A stretch of DNA of 7,259 nt from UBA8524 sp964215915 (GTDB lineage Bacteria; Bacteroidota; Bacteroidia; UBA8524): the NCBI GenBank assembly GCA_964215915.1, contig CAXPEB010000006.1:1-7259 (forward strand), read 5' to 3'. Position numbers and translations under genes: made by a program. Shown piece by piece: positions 1-6,977 of this stretch. Every line of letters starts with the position of its first letter. The first letter of the stretch is position 1. The notes under the pieces are model-generated. The model was not told where the DNA came from, did no database searches, and saw only the letters and a list, made by a program, of their open reading frames with translations.

Positions 1-180
1 CGCGTGCCGCAACAAAAGCGTGCGGGAGCCTGTGCGCCAAATCGCCTTAATCTTTTCTTACGAAGCAGGGAGCCTCCTATTCCGTCATTTTGAAAACGGA
101 TATTCTGCAAAGTGATACGGTCATGGAAAAGATTCCAGCGATGGCCAGGCTTTTGTGGCGGAGGGAGGCCCGTGCGGCTG

Positions 181-192
181 GAAGGCGCCTTC
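181..192. repeat. 12-bp perfect palindrome GAAGGCGCCTTC
   Basis: A self-complementary 12-mer in the gene-free left end. It may be a protein-binding dyad or a feature of the surrounding repeat. The half-site GAAGGCGC also occurs at 4453-4460 in the lon leader, where it forms one arm of a hairpin; that link may be chance. Confidence 0.5.
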
Positions 193-212
193 AGGAAAAC
201 TGTCCTTTTTTC

Positions 213-242
213 GCCCATTTTTTACTTGTCTAAAAAATGGGC
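213..242. repeat. Perfect 12-bp inverted repeat, 6-nt loop
   Basis: Arms 213-224 and 231-242 are perfectly complementary (GCCCATTTTTTA and TAAAAAATGGGC) around the loop CTTGTC. Neither strand has a T-run directly after the stem, so it does not look like a standard terminator for either direction. It lies inside the gene-free stretch and could be a structural part of the repeat element there. Confidence 0.75.
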
Positions 243-263
243 AACCAAGCAGGAACACAATGA

Positions 264-308
264 TCAAAAAACATGAGGTGTCTCTAAGCCCACAGATTTA
301 TTCCTGAT
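264..308 (-). repeat. Diverged repeat, copy A
   Basis: Read on the minus strand, this segment shares ordered blocks with 7209-7254: ATCAGG (308-303), CTGTGGGC (295-288), AGAGACAC (285-278) and TTGA (267-264). Spacing between blocks is the same in both copies except for one base between the first two. It begins 28 nt after the T-run and following A of the lipoprotein terminator. The similarity may extend further, since the other copy is cut off by the window end. The family and function are unknown to me. Confidence 0.6.
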
Positions 309-337
309 AAAGGGAAAGCGTAGCGTATGATGGGCAT

Positions 338-367
338 AAAAAAATCCCGGCACGCAAGTACCGGGAT
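338..367 (-). terminator. Rho-independent terminator of the lipoprotein gene
   Basis: On the minus strand the stem ATCCCGG with CCGGGAT is extended inward by three more pairs (one G-T) to about 10 bp, closing on a TTGC tetraloop. It is followed directly by a run of seven T residues (344-338, the first of them the last base of the stem). It begins 23 nt after the lipoprotein stop codon. No other terminator lies between the corA stop and this site, so it may end both genes' transcripts. Confidence 0.93.
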
Positions 368-390
368 CTGTTATTTATTTCAGGTTCCGA

Positions 391-1320
391 TTATTGCTCG
401 GAAATGAATTTCATATCGAAGGAAATCACACCGGCTGAGTTAGCAGGGTTGATACCAACGATTTTGATAGCACCGTATTCTTTGTTACCGGCAGTGGTAA
501 AGATGTATACGTCACCGGCAGCCAGTTTGGTGATGGTGGTCAGGCTCGGAGCACCGGCAGAAATCTCAGCCTGCAGCTCAGTGCTTTGAGCGAGGTTATC
601 GAAATCAAAGCTGGCAGAAGCCTTTTTGAAGCGAGTTGCGTTCTTAGGAGACCAGTTCACCAATTGCGGGTTGTTCATCACATTGCTGGACAGGAGAGTG
701 TTGTCATCCGGTGCAGCAAAGGTAGCCTGGTTGGTAGCGCCGTGGTAGTATACCCAGTCGATGGAAGCAGGATTGCTATTGGCTTCGGATTGAAGAGCAG
801 CAGAGTTGGTTTCCATAGACCAGTAAGAACCGAGGGAGCTGTTGGTTTGTCCGCCAAGCTGACGGCCCGGAGCATCCTGTACTTGTTTGGCAGCAGCCTG
901 TACAGTCAGCGCAATAGACTTGGAAGTCTGAGTACCGTTGCTCATTTTAACGATTACGGTCAAAACCTCAGTGGTAGGCAGAGATCCTACCTGGTACTCG
1001 AAGTCGAGTTTGAAGTTTTTCACTTTCAGGCTGGTGATAATGGAGTCACCGGTTAAGGTCAGGGGTACGATAGTCTCCGAACCGCCGGTGGTTTTAACGC
1101 GTACACCAACGCTTTCCAGGTTTTCGCTACCGGTTGCATCAATACCTACCATAATAGTGGTACCAGCATCAACGGTGGCATTTGAGGAAGTGTATCCTGC
1201 ACCTGTTACAAAATCGAATTTCGGGGTCGGCTTTGCTTCATCGGGGTCATCATCGCCGCCACAGGAACTCAGACCGAAAGCTACTACTCCGGCCAGAAAC
1301 AATAATCCAAGTTTCTTCAT
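391..1320 (-). CDS. Secreted lipoprotein of unknown function, probably surface exposed
   Basis: A 309-residue protein with a clear lipoprotein signal peptide: MKK, a hydrophobic segment (residues 4-17) and the lipobox LSSC, with Cys20 as the lipidated residue. After Cys20 come two Gly and three Asp, then a Pro/Lys/Glu-rich linker. In Bacteroidota, acidic residues just after the cysteine can direct lipoproteins to the cell surface, so surface display is inferred. Residues about 40-142 look like an Ig-like beta-sandwich (alternating Val/Thr/Ile strands); residues about 150-309 look like a second beta-rich domain with Trp/Tyr-rich strands. There are no catalytic motifs and I cannot name a function. 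The ATG at 1320 is preceded by an A-rich leader without Shine-Dalgarno sequence. Codon choice looks strongly biased (many GGT, GTA/GTT, CTG, ACC), suggesting good expression. The gene follows corA by 66 bp on the same strand. Confidence 0.87.
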   Translation of the reverse strand: MKKLGLLFLAGVVAFGLSSCGGDDDPDEAKPTPKFDFVTGAGYTSSNATVDAGTTIMVGIDATGSENLESVGVRVKTTGGSETIVPLTLTGDSIITSLKVKNFKLDFEYQVGSLPTTEVLTVIVKMSNGTQTSKSIALTVQAAAKQVQDAPGRQLGGQTNSSLGSYWSMETNSAALQSEANSNPASIDWVYYHGATNQATFAAPDDNTLLSSNVMNNPQLVNWSPKNATRFKKASASFDFDNLAQSTELQAEISAGAPSLTTITKLAAGDVYIFTTAGNKEYGAIKIVGINPANSAGVISFDMKFISEQ

Positions 1321-1343
1321 ATTTGAGGTTTTTGTGTTATTGA

Positions 1344-1351
1344 CAAAGGTA
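1344..1351 (-). promoter_or_regulatory. Lipoprotein promoter, -7 element TACCTTTG
   Basis: On the minus strand TACCTTTG matches the Bacteroidota -7 consensus TAnnTTTG. It lies 23 nt before the ATG, giving an inferred leader of roughly 17 nt. The nearest TTTG upstream (1365-1368) is only 13 nt away, shorter than the usual 17-23, so the -33 part is weak. The position between corA and the lipoprotein gene argues for at least partly independent transcription. Confidence 0.55.
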
Positions 1352-1386
1352 TAGAAAAATCAATCAAAAGGAATAGGGACGTTTAT

Positions 1387-2499
1387 CTAAATCCATCCCT
1401 TTCTGCGGAAGAAGATAAGTTGGCCGATCACAATCAGCGTCATAATTCCCAGTACGGTGATATACCCATAGGGCTCGTACAATTCCGGCATATTATAAGT
1501 AAGGGTTTTTCCGTCTTCCGTATGCCGGATGAAGTTCATGCCATAAAGCCCGGCAATAAAGGATAGCGGGATGAATATGCTGCTGATGACGGTGAGCACC
1601 TTCATCACTTCATTCATGCGGTTGTTTACCGAGGACAGGTAAATATCGATCAGGGAAAAGGCGATCTCTTTCTGCGATTCAATCAGTTCCGCAATGTATT
1701 GGCAATGGTCATACGCGTCTTTCAGGTAAAGGCCCATCTGATCGCGGTCTTCCGTTTCCATGTTCCGGATCAGTTCGCTCAGGATCTCCCTTTCGGCATA
1801 GACAACCTTTCTTACCGAAAGCAAATCCCGGCGAAGCATCTGGATATCGGTCAGGTGTTGCCGGTGGGGTTTATCGAAAAGCTCGTCTTCGATATTTTCC
1901 AGCCTTACCTCAATCCGTTCCAGCAGAGGGAAGTAGTTGTCGATAATGGCATCATTGATCGCATAGAACAGGTAAAAGAGTGGGGAGCGCCGCATCAGGC
2001 TCCCGTTAACTTTGAGCCTTTCCAGAACTGGCTGGAAACAGTTCAGTTCCTTTTCCTGAAGGCTGATCAGGCAACTTTGCTTGTAGAAGAGGTTGAATTG
2101 CTCGTCATGGAGCTGGTCCTCCTCATCATAAAACAACACCCTGCTAATGTCGAACTTATGATGTTTGCCCTGTTCCAGCTTGGGTCTTGAGTTTCCGCTC
2201 AGCACATCTTCCAGCTCCAGGGGATGAATGCCAAAGAGATCCTTTAGCTCACCGAAAAAAGCCGTATTCCCGTAACCGACTACCTGCAACCAGTATTTCC
2301 ACCCTTCCTTCTTTCCGATCAGGTCATGGGCATCCTTAAGGCTCTCAGGCAAGGTCACCTGCAACTCGTGTTCGTCGTAGCAGTAGAGGATCAGCCGCGC
2401 CGCCTCTCCGGTCTCAAAGGTATACTGGCCGGGTGCCGCACCGGGTAGTGTTCTGCTCATCGGCTTTTTCCGCCTCAGCCTTTTCGCCTTCTTTTTCAT
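1387..2499 (-). CDS. corA: CorA family Mg2+/Co2+ channel
   Basis: An inner-membrane divalent-cation channel of the CorA type, usually a homopentamer taking up Mg2+ (and Co2+ or Ni2+) down the membrane potential. From the chosen ATG it is 370 residues. A long soluble N-terminal part comes first, ending in extended charged helices. TM1 is at about residues 298-319 and runs into the signature YGMNF (Gly320-Met321-Asn322), which forms the selectivity loop. The loop carries a conserved MPEL, and TM2 is at about 344-364, ending in the basic RRKGW tail that faces the cytoplasm. All family hallmarks are intact. The frame stays open to a TTG at 2508, but that codon overlaps the likely -7 element, so ATG 2499 is preferred; Met at 2460 is a less likely alternative. 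The N-terminus is very Lys/Arg-rich. The gene is divergent from the symporter and upstream of the lipoprotein gene. No Mg2+-sensing leader is visible. Confidence 0.93.
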   Translation of the reverse strand: MKKKAKRLRRKKPMSRTLPGAAPGQYTFETGEAARLILYCYDEHELQVTLPESLKDAHDLIGKKEGWKYWLQVVGYGNTAFFGELKDLFGIHPLELEDVLSGNSRPKLEQGKHHKFDISRVLFYDEEDQLHDEQFNLFYKQSCLISLQEKELNCFQPVLERLKVNGSLMRRSPLFYLFYAINDAIIDNYFPLLERIEVRLENIEDELFDKPHRQHLTDIQMLRRDLLSVRKVVYAEREILSELIRNMETEDRDQMGLYLKDAYDHCQYIAELIESQKEIAFSLIDIYLSSVNNRMNEVMKVLTVISSIFIPLSFIAGLYGMNFIRHTEDGKTLTYNMPELYEPYGYITVLGIMTLIVIGQLIFFRRKGWI

Positions 2500-2505
2500 C
2501 CTTTC

Positions 2506-2536
2506 CAAAGTTTGACAAAAGCATTGGCAAATGCAA
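2506..2536 (-). promoter_or_regulatory. Probable corA promoter
   Basis: On the minus strand TTG (2536-2534) is followed after 20 nt by AAACTTTG (2513-2506), one mismatch from TAnnTTTG. The ATG at 2499 begins 6 nt after it, so the transcript would be nearly leaderless. The -33 half overlaps the opposing symporter promoter. The mismatch makes this weaker than the symporter and tRNA promoters. Confidence 0.4.
2521..2534. promoter_or_regulatory. Candidate operator dyad between divergent promoters
   Basis: GCATT (2521-2525) and AATGC (2530-2534) form a 5-bp inverted repeat with a 4-nt spacer. It lies in the overlap of the two divergent promoters and touches both -33 elements. A bound dimer could control both genes. 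The arms are short, so chance is possible. Confidence 0.35.
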
Positions 2537-2554
2537 CGGATTCGCCTAGCTTTG
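2524..2554 (+). promoter_or_regulatory. Symporter promoter TTG-N20-TAGCTTTG
   Basis: TTG at 2524-2526 and TAGCTTTG at 2547-2554 match the Bacteroidota promoter with a 20-nt spacer. The ATG begins only 5 nt after the -7 element, so transcription probably starts at or next to the start codon. This decides the start: the upstream TTG at 2512 would lie before the promoter. Confidence 0.7.
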
Positions 2555-2559
2555 GCCGT

Positions 2560-4389
2560 ATGAGCCTAAGTACACCCGATATCTGGGTTATTGCATTGTA
2601 CGGACTTTTTACCGTATGGATAGGGTTTCGATTCAGCAAAAAAGCAGGAAAGGGACTGGAGTCTTTCTTCCTTGGCGGTCGGAATCTGCCCTGGTACCTG
2701 GCCGGTATTTCCATGGTGGCCACCACCTTTGCGGCCGATACTCCGCTTGCGGTGACTGAGATCGTGGCCAAAAACGGGATTGCTGGCAACTGGCTGTGGT
2801 GGAACTTTGCCATCGGTGGACTCCTTACCACCTTTTTCTTTGCCCGACTCTGGCGCAGGGCCGAGGTACTCACAGAGGTTGAGTTTATCGAGCTTCGCTA
2901 CAGCGGCAAGCCCGCAGCGTTACTGAGGGGATTCAAGGCGATATACCTGGGCTTGGTGATGAATGTGATGATCATCGCCTGGGTCAACAAAGCACTGATG
3001 ACCTTATTTGTGGTCTTCTTCGGCCTTTCCGAAAGCAGCGCGTTCTGGTATACCGGGCTGGCCATGTTCATTGTAATGGGCTATGCCTCTCTTTCCGGCC
3101 TGTTGGGTGTGGTCTTTACCGATGTGGTGCAGTTTTTTATCGCCATGGTTGGCTGTATCATTCTGGCAGTACTGGTGTTAAACAGTCCGGAGATAGGGGG
3201 TATGGAAAACCTCAAAGCGGCATTGCCTGAGGGTTCCCTCAATTTTCTTCCGCTTCTTGATTCCGAAGGGGGGATCAATACCGAACAACTGTTACTGGCA
3301 CCGGCCGCCTTCCTGGCTTATGCAGGGTTCATGTGGTGGAGCAGTTGGTATCCAGGACAAGAACCCGGTGGCGGGGGCTATGTGGCTCAACGTATGATGA
3401 GCACCAAAAACGAGAAGCATGCGGTATACGCAACCTTGTTTTTCAATATCGCGCATTACTGCCTGCGTCCCTGGCCGTGGATCATCGTAGCCCTTTGCTC
3501 GGTGGTACTCTACCCGGAAATTGCCGCCACTGACCCGAAATCGGGTTATGTGATGGCCATGAAGGATTACCTGCCCGATGGGGTTCGTGGTTTGTTGCTC
3601 GTAGCTTTTCTTTCGGCGTATATGAGTACCATCTCCACGCAGCTCAACTGGGGCGCCAGCTACCTGGTTAATGACTTTTACCTGCGCTTTGTGCCAGGAG
3701 CCAAAGAGAGCAGCGAACGCTCCAAGGTACTGGTGAGCAGGATAACCACGGTGGTGATCATGCTCATAGGCCTGTATGCTACTACCTATGTAACCCGTAT
3801 AGAAGGGGTCTGGAAGTTTATTATGGAATGCGGTGCGGGACTTGGCCTGGTATTGATCCTGCGCTGGTACTGGTGGCGCATCAATGCCTGGTCGGAAATA
3901 GCCGCAACGATCACCCCCTTTGCCGTTTACGGTATTTTATATGGATGGAGAACGCATTGGGAAAAAGTTATGGCACCCGGCCTGACCCCGGAAGAAGCCG
4001 AAAAGCTGGTGTCTGCTTCCCACCCCTGGCTTTATTTTCCGTATTCTTTTTTTATCATCCTCGGCAGCAGTACGGTAGTCTGGCTGCTGGTAACCTTTAT
4101 CAGCAAACCGGTGGAAGGGAAACACCTGGACCGGTTCTTTGAACGTGTGCGCCCCGGCGGATGGTGGGGACCGGTGGCAGCGAGGTTGTCCGCTTCCTTC
4201 CAGCGCCCGAATATGCTGCTTCAGGGACTCTGTTGGCTGCTGGCGGTTGGGTTTACCTACGGTTTTCTCTTTTTCAGCGGGAAAATGATACTCGGGTTTT
4301 ATGAAGAGGCGCTGTATATAGGTACCTTTACAGCTGTATGCCTTGGGCTTTTCCTGTTATTGATAAAGCAGTCGAAGTTGTTCGACTGA
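2560..4389 (+). CDS. Sodium:solute symporter (SSS/SLC5 family), substrate unknown
   Basis: A 609-residue polytopic inner-membrane transporter that should use the sodium gradient to import a solute. The first membrane helix is at about residues 7-25, followed by the motif GGRNLPWYLAG and then a segment with AADTPLAVTE, typical of one SSS branch (TM1-2 in LeuT-fold numbering). Many hydrophobic helices follow. Residues about 351-361 (LSAYMSTISTQ) correspond to the family's Na2-site helix with its Ser/Thr pairs. A hydrophilic loop around 470-490 precedes the late helices. Length is above the roughly 500 residues of PutP, owing to extra C-terminal helices. Substrate cannot be told from the sequence: sugars, amino acids, or other organic solutes are all possible. 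ATG 2560 is chosen over an in-frame TTG at 2512 because the promoter lies between them. The gene is divergent from corA and lies 89 bp before lon, with no clear terminator between. Confidence 0.92.
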   Translation: MSLSTPDIWVIALYGLFTVWIGFRFSKKAGKGLESFFLGGRNLPWYLAGISMVATTFAADTPLAVTEIVAKNGIAGNWLWWNFAIGGLLTTFFFARLWRRAEVLTEVEFIELRYSGKPAALLRGFKAIYLGLVMNVMIIAWVNKALMTLFVVFFGLSESSAFWYTGLAMFIVMGYASLSGLLGVVFTDVVQFFIAMVGCIILAVLVLNSPEIGGMENLKAALPEGSLNFLPLLDSEGGINTEQLLLAPAAFLAYAGFMWWSSWYPGQEPGGGGYVAQRMMSTKNEKHAVYATLFFNIAHYCLRPWPWIIVALCSVVLYPEIAATDPKSGYVMAMKDYLPDGVRGLLLVAFLSAYMSTISTQLNWGASYLVNDFYLRFVPGAKESSERSKVLVSRITTVVIMLIGLYATTYVTRIEGVWKFIMECGAGLGLVLILRWYWWRINAWSEIAATITPFAVYGILYGWRTHWEKVMAPGLTPEEAEKLVSASHPWLYFPYSFFIILGSSTVVWLLVTFISKPVEGKHLDRFFERVRPGGWWGPVAARLSASFQRPNMLLQGLCWLLAVGFTYGFLFFSGKMILGFYEEALYIGTFTAVCLGLFLLLIKQSKLFD

Positions 4390-4410
4390 CAAAAGGCCAT
4401 GTTTTGTCGG
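4386..4410. promoter_or_regulatory. Inverted repeat over symporter stop and lon -33 region
   Basis: GACAAAA (4388-4394) and TTTTGTC (4402-4408) are perfect arms around a 7-nt spacer, extended by one G-T and one C-G pair. The repeat overlaps the symporter stop codon and contains the TTTG that serves as the lon -33 element. No T-run follows on either strand, so a standard terminator is unlikely. An operator for lon or an mRNA 3'-end hairpin are both possible. Confidence 0.5.
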
Positions 4411-4435
4411 GTGGCATAGCTCTTGAATTTTTTTG
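4403..4435 (+). promoter_or_regulatory. Probable lon promoter
   Basis: TTTG at 4403-4406, a 21-nt spacer, and TTTTTTTG at 4428-4435 (one mismatch from TAnnTTTG). The last bases run into GCACTCC, and the 10-mer TTTGCACTCC is shared exactly with the tRNA-Leu promoter at 6999-7008. Transcription would start near 4441, leaving a leader of about 38 nt. Confidence 0.55.
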
Positions 4436-4440
4436 CACTC

Positions 4441-4459
4441 CGCCTTCCCGTTGAAGGCG
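4441..4459 (+). promoter_or_regulatory. Hairpin at predicted 5' end of lon mRNA
   Basis: CGCCTTC (4441-4447) pairs perfectly with GAAGGCG (4453-4459) around a 5-nt loop. It sits at the predicted transcription start and ends 19 nt before the ATG. Such a 5'-terminal stem could protect the mRNA, or the DNA dyad could bind a regulator. It is not the CIRCE element of HrcA. Confidence 0.5.
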
Positions 4460-4478
4460 CAACCACATTGGATACCAT

Positions 4479-6977
4479 ATGTTAGATAAGGATAGATTCA
4501 TCATAGGAGCAGCGTTTTCAGGAGAAGAGACAGACGGTCCCGATTTTTTGCCTTTGCTGTCGCAGGAAGATGAAGATGAAATCAACCGCGAAAAGAACCC
4601 GGAGAAACTGCCAATATTGCCGTTGCGCAATACCGTCATGTTTCCCGGTGTGGTCTTTCCCATTACCGTGGGACGCGATAAATCAATCAAACTGATCAAA
4701 GATGCCAGTGCCGGAAAAACAGAGATCGGAGTTGTGGCCCAGTTCGATCCGGAAACCGAAGACCCGGGTTTCAACGAAGTTTACCGGGTAGGCACCCTCG
4801 CCAATATTCTCAAGGTACTGCGCATGCCCGACGGAAATACCACCGTCATCATACAAGGAAAAAAGCGGGTCATTCTGGATGAAGAGATCCAGAGTGATCC
4901 TTACCTCATTGCCAAGGTGCGGGTAGCCGAACCCGAAGTGGTGAAAAAAGGCAAGCGTACCGATGCCCTCATAGAAAGTATCAAAGAGCTGGCGATACAG
5001 ATCATCGAGATGTCGCCCAATATCCCTACCGAGGCCAGTTTTGCGCTGAAGAATATTGACAGCCCGAACTTCTTGGTGAACTTCATTGCTTCCAACCTCA
5101 ATGTGGAGGTGGTCGACAAGCAAAAAATACTGGAAGCACCAGTCTTTGAAGAAAGGGCCAACCTAGTACTGCAATACCTCACCAAAGAGATGCAGATGCT
5201 GGAACTCAAAAATGAGATCCAGAGCAAGGTGAAAGGCGATATCGATAAACAACAGAAAGAGTATTTCCTCCAACAACAGATCCGCGCCCTGCAGGAAGAG
5301 TTGGGAGCGGACAGCCCCGACAAGGAGATCGCCAATATGCGCGAAAGGGCTTCGGAGAAGAAGTGGAACAAGGAGATCGCCGAACATTTCAATAAGGAAC
5401 TGGACCGCCTCCAGCGTCTGAATCCTATGGCTCCGGATTATTCCATCTTCCTCAACTACCTGCAGTTGTTGCTGGACCTGCCCTGGGATGAATATACCAA
5501 TGACAATTTCGACCTGAAAAAAGCCAGGAAGATCCTGGACCGTGATCATTTCGGGCTGGATAAGGTCAAAGACCGTATCCTGGAATACCTGGCCGTGCTC
5601 AAACTCAAGGGCGACATGAAAAGCCCGATCCTCTGTCTTTACGGACCTCCCGGAGTGGGTAAAACCTCACTTGGAAAGTCGGTGGCAGAAGCTTTGGGTC
5701 GTAAGTATGTGCGTATGTCGCTGGGCGGATTACGCGATGAAGCGGAGATACGCGGACACCGGAAAACCTATATCGGGGCTATGCCGGGCCGCATCATCCA
5801 GTCGCTGAAAAAGGCACAGTCGGCCAACCCGGTATTTATCCTGGATGAGATCGACAAGCTTGCTTCCGATTTCCGCGGCGACCCTTCTTCCGCGTTGCTG
5901 GAAGTGCTTGATCCGGAACAGAACTCCTCCTTTTACGACAATTACGTGGAGGCCGAGTTCGACCTGAGCAAGGTGATGTTCATCGCTACGGCAAATTACC
6001 TCGACAATATTCAACCTGCCCTGCTGGACAGGATGGAGGTGATTGAGATCAACGGCTATACCGTGGAGGAGAAGACCCAGATTGCCAAAAAGCACTTGCT
6101 GCCGAAGCAGCGTAAGGCACATGGGTTGAATTCCAAACAGCTAATCCTCGGGGATAAGGTGCTGGAAAAGATCGTGGAAGAATATACCAGCGAATCCGGC
6201 GTACGTCAGCTGGACCGGACTCTGGCTTCTGTGGCCCGTGGTGTTGCCCGGAATGTGGTGATGGAGGATGGGCCCAAAGGTACCCTGAAGATGGAAGACG
6301 TCAGAAAGATCCTGGGACCGCGTACTCACGACAAAGAAATATACCAGGGCAATGAAGTTGCCGGGGTTGTTACCGGTTTGGCCTGGACACCTGTAGGAGG
6401 TTCCATCCTTTTTGTGGAGAGCAGTCTTACGCCGGGTAAGGGTAAACTGACCCTGACGGGTAAGCTGGGGGATGTGATGAAGGAGTCGGCCATAACGGCC
6501 AATACCTTCCTGAAGGCCCATGCGCATTATGTAGACATCGATCCCAAGCTCTTCGACCATTCCGACCTGCATATTCACTTCCCTGCGGGAGCGATCCCGA
6601 AAGACGGGCCTTCGGCGGGGATTACCATCCTCACCTCGCTGGCTTCCTTGTACAGCCAGCGTAAGATCAAGCCTTTCCTGGCCATGACGGGTGAGATCAC
6701 CTTACGGGGCAGGGTATTGCCGGTAGGGGGCATCAAGGAAAAGATCCTGGCAGCGAGGCGTGCGGGTATCAAAGAGATCATCTTGTGTGAGGACAATCGC
6801 CGCGACGTGGAGCAGATCAAAAAGGAATACCTGAAGGATTTGAAGATCAGTTATGTGAAGAACATGCTGGAGGTTATTGATCTGGCCTTGTTGAAGGAAA
6901 AGGTGCAAGATCCCATTGATTTCAACAGCTTCATCCCCGTTTCAAAAAGAACGGAAATGATGGACGCGATGGATTGA
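4479..6977 (+). CDS. lon: ATP-dependent serine protease Lon (LonA type)
   Basis: A cytoplasmic hexameric AAA+ protease that unfolds and degrades damaged and regulatory proteins. It has 832 residues, longer than the E. coli enzyme (784). An acidic N-terminal extension (about 1-40) is followed by the substrate-binding LON domain starting at LPILPLRNTVMFPG (about 44-250) and a coiled-coil helical segment with QQQIRALQEELG. The AAA+ module carries Walker A GPPGVGKT (389-396, Lys395), Walker B FILDEID (Asp456-Glu457), and a downstream ATANYLDNIQPALLDRMEVI segment with sensor and arginine residues. The protease domain holds the catalytic Ser712 in DGPSAG and Lys755 in GGIKEK, 43 residues apart as expected for the dyad. 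A C-terminal tail of about 30 residues follows the core. All key residues are present. ATG 4479 has no strong Shine-Dalgarno sequence, as is usual in Bacteroidota. No terminator separates lon from the tRNA. Confidence 0.97.
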   Translation: MLDKDRFIIGAAFSGEETDGPDFLPLLSQEDEDEINREKNPEKLPILPLRNTVMFPGVVFPITVGRDKSIKLIKDASAGKTEIGVVAQFDPETEDPGFNEVYRVGTLANILKVLRMPDGNTTVIIQGKKRVILDEEIQSDPYLIAKVRVAEPEVVKKGKRTDALIESIKELAIQIIEMSPNIPTEASFALKNIDSPNFLVNFIASNLNVEVVDKQKILEAPVFEERANLVLQYLTKEMQMLELKNEIQSKVKGDIDKQQKEYFLQQQIRALQEELGADSPDKEIANMRERASEKKWNKEIAEHFNKELDRLQRLNPMAPDYSIFLNYLQLLLDLPWDEYTNDNFDLKKARKILDRDHFGLDKVKDRILEYLAVLKLKGDMKSPILCLYGPPGVGKTSLGKSVAEALGRKYVRMSLGGLRDEAEIRGHRKTYIGAMPGRIIQSLKKAQSANPVFILDEIDKLASDFRGDPSSALLEVLDPEQNSSFYDNYVEAEFDLSKVMFIATANYLDNIQPALLDRMEVIEINGYTVEEKTQIAKKHLLPKQRKAHGLNSKQLILGDKVLEKIVEEYTSESGVRQLDRTLASVARGVARNVVMEDGPKGTLKMEDVRKILGPRTHDKEIYQGNEVAGVVTGLAWTPVGGSILFVESSLTPGKGKLTLTGKLGDVMKESAITANTFLKAHAHYVDIDPKLFDHSDLHIHFPAGAIPKDGPSAGITILTSLASLYSQRKIKPFLAMTGEITLRGRVLPVGGIKEKILAARRAGIKEIILCEDNRRDVEQIKKEYLKDLKISYVKNMLEVIDLALLKEKVQDPIDFNSFIPVSKRTEMMDAMD

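Larger units (their letters stand above)
1..337. other. Gene-free stretch with dyads and a broken minus-strand frame
   Basis: No convincing gene lies here. The plus strand has only short open frames: 2-115, open at the window edge (37 codons), and 123-233 (36 codons), neither with a recognisable product. On the minus strand one frame, read from 310 to 1, gives a fluent amino-acid sequence interrupted by five stops (284-286, 230-232, 191-193, 77-79, 47-49). The stretch also holds a perfect 12-bp palindrome at 181-192, a 12-bp stem at 213-242, and a short sequence that recurs inverted near 7209-7254. Together these suggest a dispersed repeat or a decayed coding remnant rather than ordinary spacer. 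This is inference; no mobile-element gene is visible. Confidence 0.5.

Noticed and set aside
2..115. Possible C-terminal end of a plus-strand gene entering from the left
   Set aside because: Only 37 codons open, no recognisable family, and the same DNA gives a longer protein-like minus-strand frame; cannot be supported.
123..233. Short plus-strand open frame (36 codons)
   Set aside because: No promoter or recognisable motif; it ends inside the 213-242 hairpin and looks like a by-product of the repeat region.
586..1056. Plus-strand open frame of about 156 codons
   Set aside because: It lies wholly antisense to the lipoprotein gene, and shows no recognisable domain or promoter.
2512..2559. 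TTG start giving the symporter 16 extra residues
   Set aside because: The added residues precede the first membrane helix and are encoded by the promoter itself.
4386..4410. Terminator of the symporter gene
   Set aside because: The stem is A/T-rich and no T-run follows it on the plus strand.
4428..4460. CIRCE-type HrcA operator in front of lon
   Set aside because: The dyad here is CGCCTTC/GAAGGCG, not TTAGCACTC-N9-GAGTGCTAA.
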